Source: an uncultured Pelagibacteraceae bacterium
GTDB taxonomy: Bacteria; Pseudomonadota; Alphaproteobacteria; Pelagibacterales; Pelagibacteraceae
Direction of reading: 5' to 3'
NCBI GenBank assembly: GCA_902592275.1
Contig: CACJDW010000002.1
Span: forward strand, 151,638 to 215,637
DNA: 64,000 bases
Position 1 is the first letter of the stretch, and the number at the start of each line of letters is the position of its first letter. A program made the translations under genes and the position numbers. Below the pieces are notes generated by a model. That model was not told the origin of the DNA and did no database searches. It saw only the letters and a list, made by a program, of their open reading frames with translations. Positions 51,295 through 59,873 of the stretch are shown here, one piece after another.

Positions 51295-53079
51295 TTGAAT
51301 AAATACAGAACACACAAGTGTAATGAATTAAGAAAAGAGGATGTTGATAAAAAAATTTCTCTTTCAGGCTGGATAAATAAAAAAAGAGACCATGGGAATT
51401 TATTATTTATTGATTTGAGAGATAATTATGGAATTACCCAATGTATAATTGATAAAGAAAATAAATATTTTTCTGATTTAGAAAAAATGCAATTAGAAAC
51501 AGTAATTAAAGTTGAGGGGAAAGTTGTTAATAGATCTAAAGAAACAATTAATTCTGAAATTGACACTGGGGAAATTGAGGTTGTTATTGAGCAGCATGAA
51601 GTTTTAGGCACTTGTAAAGAGCTCCCTATGCCAATCTTTAGTGATCAAGAATATGCAGAAGAAATAAGATTGAAATATAGATTCTTAGATTTAAGAAGAA
51701 AAAAAATTCATGAAAATATTATTTTAAGATCCAAGGTTATTTCATACATCCGAAATGAAATGACTAAATTAGGTTTTTTAGAATTTCAAACACCAATTTT
51801 AACCTCATCTAGCCCAGAGGGAGCTAGAGATTTTTTAGTACCTAGTCGTTTAAATCCAGGAAAATTTTATGCACTACCACAAGCTCCTCAGCAATTTAAA
51901 CAATTAATAATGGTTTCGGGCTTTGATAGATACTTTCAAATTGCACCTTGTTTCAGAGATGAAGATGCAAGAGCAGACAGAAGCCCTGGGGAGTTTTATC
52001 AATTAGATTTGGAAATGTCATTTGTTGAACAAGAGGATGTATTTAATGTTGTTGAAAAGTTAATGGTTAATACATTTAAAAATTTTTCAACTAAAAAACT
52101 GATGTTTGATAAATTTCCAAAGATTTCATACAAGGAAGCAATGCTTAAATATGGTACTGATAAACCAGATTTAAGGAACCCACTCATTGTAAATGATATA
52201 ACTGAAATTTTTACAAGAGAAGATGTTTCATTTGAAATATTTAAAAAATTAGTAAAATCTGGATCTAAAGTAAGATGTATTATTACAAAAAATACGAAAG
52301 ATAAGCCAAGAAGTTTTTTTGATAATATTGATAAATGGGCCAAAGAAGAAGGCGCTTCTGGTTTAGCTTATTTTACTTTTGAAAAAGATAAAGATATTTC
52401 AGCAAAAGGTCCTATAGGAAAATTCTTTTCTCAAGATGCATTGGCTGAAATCATGAAAAAAACAAACTGCGAAATAGGGGATAGTATTTTCATGGCTTGT
52501 GGAAAACAAGACGAGTTAGAAAAAATTACTGCACTAGCAAGAGATAAAATTGCAAAAGATCTTGATTTAATTGATGAAAATATTTTCGCATTTTGCTGGA
52601 TTGTAGATTATCCAATGTTTGAAAAAGATGAATCAACAAACAAGATTGAATTTAGTCACAATCCATTTTCAATGCCTCAAGGTGATTTAAGTGAAAAAGA
52701 TTTTGAAAACCCATTAAATATACTTGCTTATCAATATGATATAGTTTGTAATGGCATAGAATTATCTTCAGGAGCAATTAGAAATCATAAACCAGAACTT
52801 ATGTATAAACTTTTCTCGATTGCAGGATACGATAAAAATCAAGTAGATGAAAAATTTAGTGGTATGATTAATGCACTTAGTTATGGAGCACCACCACATG
52901 GAGGCATAGCACCTGGTATTGATAGAATTGTAATGTTGCTAGCTAATGAGAAAAATATTAGGGAAGTTACAATGTTTCCAATGAACCAGAACGCACAAGA
53001 TTTAATGATGAATGCACCATCTGAGGTAAATCCAGATCAATTGAAAGAATTAAATTTAGCTTTAAAAACAAAAAAATAA
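51295..53079 (+). CDS. aspS: Aspartyl-tRNA synthetase
   Basis: 594 residues, bacterial type with an OB-fold anticodon domain (GWINKKRDHGNLLFIDLRD region), class II motif 2 in CFRDEDARADRSPGEF, a GAD insertion, and motif 3 in GAPPHGGIAPGIDR. The start is TTG at 51295, directly after the hda stop, with AGAGG (51285-51289) upstream; no ATG fits better. Whether it also charges tRNA-Asn depends on gatCAB elsewhere. Confidence 0.95.
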   Translation: MNKYRTHKCNELRKEDVDKKISLSGWINKKRDHGNLLFIDLRDNYGITQCIIDKENKYFSDLEKMQLETVIKVEGKVVNRSKETINSEIDTGEIEVVIEQHEVLGTCKELPMPIFSDQEYAEEIRLKYRFLDLRRKKIHENIILRSKVISYIRNEMTKLGFLEFQTPILTSSSPEGARDFLVPSRLNPGKFYALPQAPQQFKQLIMVSGFDRYFQIAPCFRDEDARADRSPGEFYQLDLEMSFVEQEDVFNVVEKLMVNTFKNFSTKKLMFDKFPKISYKEAMLKYGTDKPDLRNPLIVNDITEIFTREDVSFEIFKKLVKSGSKVRCIITKNTKDKPRSFFDNIDKWAKEEGASGLAYFTFEKDKDISAKGPIGKFFSQDALAEIMKKTNCEIGDSIFMACGKQDELEKITALARDKIAKDLDLIDENIFAFCWIVDYPMFEKDESTNKIEFSHNPFSMPQGDLSEKDFENPLNILAYQYDIVCNGIELSSGAIRNHKPELMYKLFSIAGYDKNQVDEKFSGMINALSYGAPPHGGIAPGIDRIVMLLANEKNIREVTMFPMNQNAQDLMMNAPSEVNPDQLKELNLALKTKK

Positions 53080-53080
53080 C

Positions 53081-53905
53081 TTATTTTTTACCTTTTAAAC
53101 TTATTTTTACATCTGAAAGATCAACTAGATTTTTTTTATAATTATTTCTAACAAAACCTTTACTGGTAATGTCTTTTACAATTTTCAATAATTGATTTTG
53201 ATCCTCAGAGCTTTGATCTTCTGAATTGATAGAATCGTTTCCTCCAATAGCTGGAGTATGTGCTAGATCTTCTCTGTTTTGATATGAAATAGCTAATTCT
53301 CTGAAAATATAATCCAAAATTGAGGTAGCACTTAAAATTCTATCATTACCATGGACTTTGCCTGATGGTTCAAATTTTGTGCCAACAAATGCACTTATAA
53401 ACTCATCTAACGGAACACCGTATTGAAGGCCTAGAGATACAGCAATTGCAAAGTTATTCATTAAGGCTTTAACAAGTTCACCTTCTTTACTAGTATCAAT
53501 AAATATTTCTCCAATTTTTCCGTCTTCATATTCTCCAGTATGCAGGTAAACTTTGTGGTCACCAATAGTAGCTTTTTGAATATATCCTTTTCTTCTATCA
53601 GGCATGCTAAATCTTTTACCTGACTTCTCGTTAGCTGTGTTTATACTTGCTATTACGTTTTCTTTATTTACTGGGTTTTTTTTATCTGTCTCAGTAACTA
53701 CTTCTACTTTGTTGTTTTCAAGGACTTTATTGTTTTTAGGATCTAGACTTTTTGTTTTTCTGTTATCAAGTTTTACGTCTAAAACCTCAAATTTACCATC
53801 ATCTCTTTTTTCTAAATTTTTTAACTCTGCCTCGTTAATATCGTCTAAATAATGATTTACTTTAAAAGTACAGGTATAATAAGTTTCAACTAAATACTTT
53901 GCCAT
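53081..53905 (-). CDS. Free-standing NrdJ C-terminal (TSCPD) domain protein
   Basis: 274 residues. The middle and C-terminal part (about 102-225: [69 protein letters not shown]) is what one sees at the C-terminus of alphaproteobacterial B12-dependent ribonucleotide reductase NrdJ. Here it stands alone behind a different 90-residue N-terminal part ([15 protein letters not shown]...). No catalytic NrdJ barrel is in the window. It could be a separate regulatory or nucleotide-binding protein derived from NrdJ. Confidence 0.75.
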   Translation of the reverse strand: MAKYLVETYYTCTFKVNHYLDDINEAELKNLEKRDDGKFEVLDVKLDNRKTKSLDPKNNKVLENNKVEVVTETDKKNPVNKENVIASINTANEKSGKRFSMPDRRKGYIQKATIGDHKVYLHTGEYEDGKIGEIFIDTSKEGELVKALMNNFAIAVSLGLQYGVPLDEFISAFVGTKFEPSGKVHGNDRILSATSILDYIFRELAISYQNREDLAHTPAIGGNDSINSEDQSSEDQNQLLKIVKDITSKGFVRNNYKKNLVDLSDVKISLKGKK

Positions 53906-54019
53906 TTGACCTCGATTTAAATTTTAATTTGAATAATGAATCAATTAATTTATATACATATTCATATTTTAGTCTAATTTAAATTTTACAATTTTTAATT
54001 GAATAAATTAAAAAATATT

Positions 54020-54379
54020 ATGTTGACACTTTTAAGAAAAATTTTCACTTGGTGGAATCAAGATACTTTTGGAACAAGACTAAAAACTATTTTCTTTGGA
54101 AAACTAGTTGGTACTGATGAGCTAGGTAATAAATACTATGAGAGTAAAAATGGAAAAAGATGGGTTATCTATTCAAACACAATTGACGCATCAAAAATTC
54201 CTGTTGAATGGTATTCTTGGATACATTTTACGCCAAATAAAATTGAGAAAAAACATACCTTAGAAAAATATGAATGGCAAAAACCTCATCAAGAAAATTT
54301 AACCGGCACTGACGCAGCATATTATCCAAATAAAAATCAAGATGGTATTAAAAAGAAATACTCAAGTTGGAAAGAATAA
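54020..54379 (+). CDS. Complex I accessory subunit, NDUFA12/17.2-kDa type
   Basis: About 119 residues. Homologue of the mitochondrial NDUFA12 and alphaproteobacterial 17.2-kDa subunit, which sits on the peripheral arm of NADH:ubiquinone oxidoreductase. Motifs: IFTWWNQDTFGTRL, VGTDELGNKYYE, GKRWVIY, and IPVEWYSWIHF. I prefer the ATG at 54020 over a TTG at 53999 because family proteins start just before TWWN. The next gene begins inside its last codons. Confidence 0.87.
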   Translation: MLTLLRKIFTWWNQDTFGTRLKTIFFGKLVGTDELGNKYYESKNGKRWVIYSNTIDASKIPVEWYSWIHFTPNKIEKKHTLEKYEWQKPHQENLTGTDAAYYPNKNQDGIKKKYSSWKE

Positions 54380-54749
54380 TTTTAAATTAATCTATTTAGT
54401 TTTTTTATTTTATTTTTGCTTAGTTTTAAACTTAAATGCAAAAGGTAAGTTAGAGGGAACTTTTACTGATATAAAAATTTTGGATAAAATAAGTTCTAAA
54501 AACACCTTGCTTAAACTTAAAAATGGAGATTTAGTAAATTTTAAAGATTTATCAATTAAAAGTCTTAAGTGTAAAAATTCGGAATTTGATGATAATCCAG
54601 AAATAACTGCCTATATACAAGTTCGGGATCTGACTAATAAAAATAATGATGAAGTTTTTGTTTTTAATGGCTGGATGTTTTCATCAAGTCCATCAATTAC
54701 ACCTTTTGATCATCCAGTTTATGATGTTTGGCTTGTAAACTGTTATTAA
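54342..54749 (+). CDS. Exported DUF2155-domain protein
   Basis: 135 residues with an N-terminal hydrophobic signal (about 15-33, cleavage near NAK). The mature part ends with VFNGWMFSSSPSITPFDHPVYDVWLVNC, the theme of DUF2155 proteins that follow the NDUFA12 gene in many alphaproteobacteria. Three cysteines could form a periplasmic disulfide. Function of the family is unknown. It overlaps the NDUFA12 gene by 38 bases and its stop overlaps accC. Confidence 0.8.
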   Translation: MVLKRNTQVGKNNFKLIYLVFLFYFCLVLNLNAKGKLEGTFTDIKILDKISSKNTLLKLKNGDLVNFKDLSIKSLKCKNSEFDDNPEITAYIQVRDLTNKNNDEVFVFNGWMFSSSPSITPFDHPVYDVWLVNCY

Positions 54750-56083
54750 ACAATTGAATCTTTATCTAGCCAACTAACGTTAAAATCCGAATTGATAAAT
54801 TTTTTGTGGTTTAGTAATTTTTTATGTAGAGGTATTGTTGTGGTTATTCCTTCAATAACAAATTCATCTAAAGATCTATTCATTCTTTGAATTGCCTCTG
54901 TTCTGTTTCTACCATGACAAATTAACTTACAAACCATACTATCGTAATAAGGTGTTACTTTATATCCTTGAAATATTGCACCATCTACTCTGGTTCTAAA
55001 ACCAGATGGTTGATGACACATAGTAATAACTCCAGGCGAAGGCTGAAAGTTTTTACTAGCATCCTCAGCATTTATTCTACATTCAATTGCATGTCCTCTA
55101 GGGTTTATATCACTTTGCTTCAAAGCTGTTTCTCCTGAAAAAGCGATCCAGATTTGTTCTTTGATTATATCAACCCCTGTAACCATTTCTGTCACCGGAT
55201 GTTCAACTTGAACTCTTGTATTCATCTCAAGAAAATAAAATTTCCCATCTTCATATATAAACTCAACAGTCCCAGCCCCCATATAACCAATTTTTTCAAC
55301 CATTTTTACTGTTCTTTCAAATAAATCTTTTCTTATTTCATCATTTAAAACTGGACTTGGTGTTTCTTCTATTAATTTTTGATGTCTTCTTTGAACCGAA
55401 CAATCTCTTTCGTGTAGGTGTACTGCTCTATTTTTTCCAGCTAATATTTGAACCTCAATATGTCTTGGATTTTGAAAAAATTTTTCAATATATACTTCAT
55501 CATTACCAAAGTATTTTTGTGCTTCTGATTTTGCAGTTGAAAACAGCGTTTCAAATTCTTCTTCCTTATAAACTATTTTCATACCCTTACCTCCACCTCC
55601 ACCTGAGGCTTTGATTAGAACAGGAAAACCAATTTTTTTACAAAGTACTTTTGCTTCAGATACATCTTTTACTCCTCCTTCAGACCCTTCAATAACGGGC
55701 AATCCATTTTCTTTAGCTATTCTTTTTGCTTGGATTTTATCACCCATCATTTCTATATGTTTTGATGAAGCTCCAATAAAATTAATTTTGTTCTCTTCTA
55801 AAATTCTTGCAAAATTTGCATTTTCAGAGAGAAAACCATATCCAGGATGAACAGCATCAGCATTTGTAAGTTCTATAGCTGACATTAATGCTGGAATATT
55901 TAAATAACTATTTGCTGGTTGATGAGAACCAATACATACACTTTCATCAGCCATTCTAACATGCATACTTTCTCTATCTACATCGGAATGAACAGCTACA
56001 GTAGGAATTCCCCATTCTTTACATGCTCTAATAATTCTAACTGCAATTTCCCCACGGTTTGCAATTAAAATTTTTTTAAACAT
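54746..56083 (-). CDS. accC: Acetyl-CoA carboxylase, biotin carboxylase subunit
   Basis: 445-residue ATP-grasp enzyme that carboxylates biotin on AccB. ILIANRGEIAVRIIRA opening, ASGGGGGKGMKIV (about 160-172), HLHERDCSVQRRHQK, EMNTRVQVEHPVTE and GHAIECRINAEDA are diagnostic. It follows accB by three bases, in the usual aroQ-accB-accC order. Confidence 0.97.
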   Translation of the reverse strand: MFKKILIANRGEIAVRIIRACKEWGIPTVAVHSDVDRESMHVRMADESVCIGSHQPANSYLNIPALMSAIELTNADAVHPGYGFLSENANFARILEENKINFIGASSKHIEMMGDKIQAKRIAKENGLPVIEGSEGGVKDVSEAKVLCKKIGFPVLIKASGGGGGKGMKIVYKEEEFETLFSTAKSEAQKYFGNDEVYIEKFFQNPRHIEVQILAGKNRAVHLHERDCSVQRRHQKLIEETPSPVLNDEIRKDLFERTVKMVEKIGYMGAGTVEFIYEDGKFYFLEMNTRVQVEHPVTEMVTGVDIIKEQIWIAFSGETALKQSDINPRGHAIECRINAEDASKNFQPSPGVITMCHQPSGFRTRVDGAIFQGYKVTPYYDSMVCKLICHGRNRTEAIQRMNRSLDEFVIEGITTTIPLHKKLLNHKKFINSDFNVSWLDKDSIV

Positions 56084-56086
56084 TAT

Positions 56087-56521
56087 TTACTCTAGGATAA
56101 TAATAGTTTGACCAAATTCTACTGGTTGACCATCTTCAACACAAATTTCTTTTACTACGCCATCTGCTGTTGAAGGAACATGATTCATTGTTTTCATTGC
56201 CTCAACAATCATTATTGTATCACCTTTTTTAATTTTTTTTCCAATCTCAACAAATTTTTTAGCACCAGGTTCTGGAGCATGATATGCTGTTCCAATTATA
56301 GGCGAAGTAATTTCAGTTCCTGATTTAGTATTTTGATTTTGAGTAGGTGCTGAATTTGTTGTAGGTGATGAGGACGAAATAACTTGTGGTTGATTACTAA
56401 TTGAAACATTATTTTTTGATACTTTAATTTTTGTATCCTTTTCAGTTATCTCAATTTCAGTAAGATTAAATTCTTTTAAATAATCACTTAGTTCTTGAAT
56501 TATTTTTTTATCTATTTTCAT
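56087..56521 (-). CDS. accB: Acetyl-CoA carboxylase, biotin carboxyl carrier protein
   Basis: 144 residues. A helical N-terminus, a Ser/Thr/Pro/Gln linker (about 45-70) and a C-terminal biotinyl domain with the biotin lysine in VEAMKTMN (K about 109). The upstream aroQ overlaps its start by 14 bases. Confidence 0.96.
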   Translation of the reverse strand: MKIDKKIIQELSDYLKEFNLTEIEITEKDTKIKVSKNNVSISNQPQVISSSSPTTNSAPTQNQNTKSGTEITSPIIGTAYHAPEPGAKKFVEIGKKIKKGDTIMIVEAMKTMNHVPSTADGVVKEICVEDGQPVEFGQTIIILE

Positions 56522-56957
56522 TTTGCAAAGTCTTTTGTAATGAAATTATGGCCAAAATATATCCTTCGGCACCTAATCCAAAAATTCCTCCACTTACGAC
56601 ACCACTTATAAGTGATTTATGTCTAAATTCCTCTCTTTTATAAATATTTGAAAGGTGAAGTTCAATTATTGGTTTTTTAAATAAATCTAAAGCATCTCTT
56701 ATAGCCACAGAGGTATGAGTAAATGCAGCAGCATTTATAATCATACCATCAAATTTTTTCCTAGCATCTTGAATTATATTAACAAGCTCTCCTTCAATAT
56801 TAGATTGAGCAAATTCAATATCAAGACCAATTTCTTGTCCTTTTTTAGAACAATTCTCTTTTAGTTGATCAAAAGTTGTTGATCCATATTGTGATTGTTC
56901 TCTTTCACCTAATAGATTAAGATTTGGACCATTAATAATAATTATTTTATTATTCAT
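56508..56957 (-). CDS. aroQ: 3-dehydroquinate dehydratase, type II
   Basis: Shikimate-pathway enzyme, 149 residues. NGPNLNLLGERE (8-19) with a following YGS supplies the catalytic tyrosine loop, NAAAFTHTSVAIRDAL the asparagine, and ELHLSNIYKREEFRHKS the active-site histidine. Normal length for the dodecameric type II enzyme. It precedes accB-accC and is divergent from thiS. Confidence 0.96.
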   Translation of the reverse strand: MNNKIIIINGPNLNLLGEREQSQYGSTTFDQLKENCSKKGQEIGLDIEFAQSNIEGELVNIIQDARKKFDGMIINAAAFTHTSVAIRDALDLFKKPIIELHLSNIYKREEFRHKSLISGVVSGGIFGLGAEGYILAIISLQKTLQNENR

Positions 56958-56973
56958 TCAGCATTTATATACG

Positions 56974-57192
56974 ATGAAAAAAATAAAAAAAATAAAAATT
57001 AAAATAAATGGTAAAATCAAATCTATAATTAAAGATTCTAACCTCTCTAAAGTATTAAAAAATCTAAAAATACCATTAAATAAAGTAGCAATTGAACTAA
57101 ATGAAGAAATAATAGATAAAAAAAAAATTAATAAAATAAAATTGAATAAAAATGATAAAATAGAAATAGTTCATTTTATTGGAGGTGGTTAA
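56974..57192 (+). CDS. thiS: Sulfur carrier protein ThiS
   Basis: 72-residue ubiquitin-like carrier that delivers sulfur as a C-terminal thiocarboxylate for the thiazole of thiamine. It ends IGGG, giving the required Gly-Gly tail, after a lysine-rich body with LNKNDKIEIVHF. The bases that encode this tail, GGAGGTGG, are also the ribosome-binding site of thiG. thiF and thiC are not in the window. Confidence 0.9.
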   Translation: MKKIKKIKIKINGKIKSIIKDSNLSKVLKNLKIPLNKVAIELNEEIIDKKKINKIKLNKNDKIEIVHFIGGG

Positions 57193-57193
57193 T

Positions 57194-57967
57194 TTGAAAA
57201 AAGATGGTCTAATTATCGCGAACAAAAAATTTAATTCCAGACTAATTGTTGGAACAGGAAAGTATAAAAGTATGTCTGAGTGCGCAAAAGCAATTAAATT
57301 GTCAGGAGCAGAAATCGTAACGGTTGCTGTAAGAAGGGTCAATATTTCAGATAAAAATAAACCTTTACTGATGGATTATATTGATCCAAAAAAAATTACA
57401 TATTTACCCAATACTGCAGGATGTTTTAATTCAAAAGAAGCTTTGAGAACCTTAAGATTAGCTAGAGAAATAGGTGGTTGGAAGTTAGTTAAATTAGAAG
57501 TTTTAGGAGATAAAAAAAATTTATTTCCTGACATGATAGAAACTTTAAAATCAACAGAGGTTTTAGCTAAAGAAGGATTTAAAGTTATGGTTTATTGCAA
57601 TGACGATCCTTTAATGGCTAAGCGATTAGAGAATTCAGGTGCTCAAGCTATTATGCCTTTAGCTGCACCAATTGGATCAGGACTAGGCATTCAAAACAAA
57701 ATCAATATTCAAATAATTAGAAAACAAACCAAGCTCCCATTAATTATTGACGCTGGCTTAGGTCAAGCTTCAGATGCTACAATTGCAATGGAATTAGGAT
57801 GTGATGGAGTTTTAGTTAATACTGCAATTGCAAAAGCAAAAAAACCCTTCGAAATGGCACTTGCATTTAAAAATGCAGTTATTGCAGGAAGACAATCTTT
57901 TAAATCTGGAAGAATAGATAAAATTTTAATGGGCAATCCATCCTCACCATCAAAAGGAATTATTTAG
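57194..57967 (+). CDS. thiG: Thiazole synthase ThiG
   Basis: Builds the thiazole phosphate from deoxyxylulose phosphate, dehydroglycine and ThiS thiocarboxylate. FNSRLIVGTGKYKS, VTVAVRR, PNTAGCFNSKEALRTLRLARE, KLEVLGD, VMVYCNDDPLMAKRLE, PIGSGLGIQN and DAGLGQASDA are ThiG motifs. I place the start at the TTG of 57194 (MKKDGLII), eight bases after the GGAGG that ends thiS; an in-frame TTG at 57179 would lie upstream of that site. About 257 residues. Confidence 0.92.
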   Translation: MKKDGLIIANKKFNSRLIVGTGKYKSMSECAKAIKLSGAEIVTVAVRRVNISDKNKPLLMDYIDPKKITYLPNTAGCFNSKEALRTLRLAREIGGWKLVKLEVLGDKKNLFPDMIETLKSTEVLAKEGFKVMVYCNDDPLMAKRLENSGAQAIMPLAAPIGSGLGIQNKINIQIIRKQTKLPLIIDAGLGQASDATIAMELGCDGVLVNTAIAKAKKPFEMALAFKNAVIAGRQSFKSGRIDKILMGNPSSPSKGII

Positions 57968-59774
57968 ACTTTTTATAATATCTTTTTTTATTATATTTTT
58001 TTTTATTAATTTTTGTATTTTCTTTTTTTTCTGAAAATTTATCTTCTTTATTTTGGATTTCTAAATTTTTTAATTTTTCGTAATATTCTATTAGCTCAAT
58101 CGTTTTTTTTGATTTATTTTTTATGTCTATAATGTACTCAGGTATAATCAAAGAATTATCACTAATAATATCTATTTTCATTTTATTTTTTTTTTCAAAA
58201 TAAGTTAAGTCATTTACAAAATTTTCTTTAAGGAAATCTGAAATTTTTTCACAAACTTTTAATTCAACAAATTTAGCTTTATTAATTACAGCTTTTAATT
58301 CAACAATTTTTAAAAGCTTTTGAGCAAAAGACTCGTCTGTTAATGTAACTTTCCATTTAATTGCACTTTCTCTTAGTCTTTGTCTTGACATCTCCAAAAG
58401 ACCAAAATTACTTATTCTTCCAATTTGAATCCTAGCTCTATCTGATCTGCATTTTTCTTTAAGTTTTCTTTCTACCAATCTCCTATTTCCATAACTCAGC
58501 ATGTCAATAAAATCTATAATGATTAAACCGGACAAATCTCTTATCTTTATTTGTCTTGCAATTTCTTCTGCAGCTTCAATATTTGTATCTAAAGCAGTGC
58601 TTTCAACATTTTTTCCTTTTATGGAACTTCCAGAATTTATATCAATAGAAACTAATGCCTCTGTAGGGTTAATAACTAAATATCCTCCTGACTTTAGTTT
58701 AATTTCAGAGTCAAAAATTTGATTTAACTTTTGTTCGATATTTTCTTGAATAAATAGTGGAATTTTTCCTCTATATTTTTTTACTTTTTTGACATTTGAT
58801 GGCATCATTGTTTTCATGAATGATTGAGCTTTTTTATAACCCTCGTTACCTTCTACAATAATATTTTGGGTATTTTCATCAAACATATCTCTTAATGTTC
58901 TTTTTATTATTTCACTTTCTTGATGTATTAAAGAAGGAGCAATAGAGTTTATTGCATTTTCTTTTATTTGACTCCAAGAATTAATCAAAGTTTCTAAATC
59001 ACTATTTATTTCATTTTTTGTTTTATTGCTTCCAGCAGTTCTGACAATTAATCCCATCTCTTTAGGTATTTCAATTTCATTTAAAATTAATCTTATTTTT
59101 TTTCTATCAGCAGGATTAAATATTTTTCTTGATATACCTCCTCCTTTAGGAGTGTTTGGCATCAATACTATATACTTACCAGCAATAGAAATGAAAGTGC
59201 TTAAAGCTGCACCTTTTTGACCTCTCTCGTCTTTAATAACTTGTACAAGAATTACCTGGTTAGGTTTAATTACTTCCTGAATTTTATATCTTTTAAATTT
59301 AAATTTATGCTCTTTTTTTTTTTTTAAATCATCTGAGTTTTCTTTTTCAGCAATATTTTCTTTATTATTTGAATCTTCTTCTATTTGTTCTTCTGATATC
59401 TTTTCTATAGGATCATCAATTTCTAGTTTTCCTTCAGCAATATTTTCATCTTCTTTAGCCTGAACTTCTCTTGAAAGTTCTTCTCTAGCTTTTTCTTCCT
59501 CCTCTTTAATTCGTTCTAAATCTGCCTTTGGTATCTGATAGTAATCTGATTGAATGTCATTAAAGGATAAAAACCCATGCCTCTCTCTTCCAAAATCAAC
59601 AAAGGCTGCTTGCAAAGAGGGTTCAATTCTACTTACTTTTCCTAAATAGATATTATTTTTAATTAAGTTATTTTTTAAACCTTCGTACTCGTAATCTTCA
59701 ATATTTTCACCTGATTTAAGAACAACTCTAGTTTCATTAGGATGCGAAGCATCAATGTATAAATTTTTTTCCAT
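57960..59774 (-). CDS. rne: Ribonuclease E/G family endoribonuclease
   Basis: 604-residue RNA-processing and decay enzyme. The S1 domain is split (about 38-80 and 160-195) by a charged insert (84-155), as in alphaproteobacterial RNase E. Catalytic aspartates are D378 in VSIDINSGS and D421 in IIIDFIDM, and FGLLEMSRQRLRES (457-470) closes the DNase-I-like domain. The zinc-link CPxC that normally follows is not present. The C-terminus is a short lysine tract, without the long scaffold tail of E. coli RNase E. Whether it should be called rne or rng is uncertain. Confidence 0.9.
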   Translation of the reverse strand: MEKNLYIDASHPNETRVVLKSGENIEDYEYEGLKNNLIKNNIYLGKVSRIEPSLQAAFVDFGRERHGFLSFNDIQSDYYQIPKADLERIKEEEEKAREELSREVQAKEDENIAEGKLEIDDPIEKISEEQIEEDSNNKENIAEKENSDDLKKKKEHKFKFKRYKIQEVIKPNQVILVQVIKDERGQKGAALSTFISIAGKYIVLMPNTPKGGGISRKIFNPADRKKIRLILNEIEIPKEMGLIVRTAGSNKTKNEINSDLETLINSWSQIKENAINSIAPSLIHQESEIIKRTLRDMFDENTQNIIVEGNEGYKKAQSFMKTMMPSNVKKVKKYRGKIPLFIQENIEQKLNQIFDSEIKLKSGGYLVINPTEALVSIDINSGSSIKGKNVESTALDTNIEAAEEIARQIKIRDLSGLIIIDFIDMLSYGNRRLVERKLKEKCRSDRARIQIGRISNFGLLEMSRQRLRESAIKWKVTLTDESFAQKLLKIVELKAVINKAKFVELKVCEKISDFLKENFVNDLTYFEKKNKMKIDIISDNSLIIPEYIIDIKNKSKKTIELIEYYEKLKNLEIQNKEDKFSEKKENTKINKKKYNKKRYYKKSK

Positions 59775-59873
59775 AATTTTGTGAATGTTAATTTCATTAG
59801 TAATTTAATTTTAAAATTTTGTTTAATTTTCTTGCCATATCTTTAACAAATTCCAAGATATAATGAAATTAAA

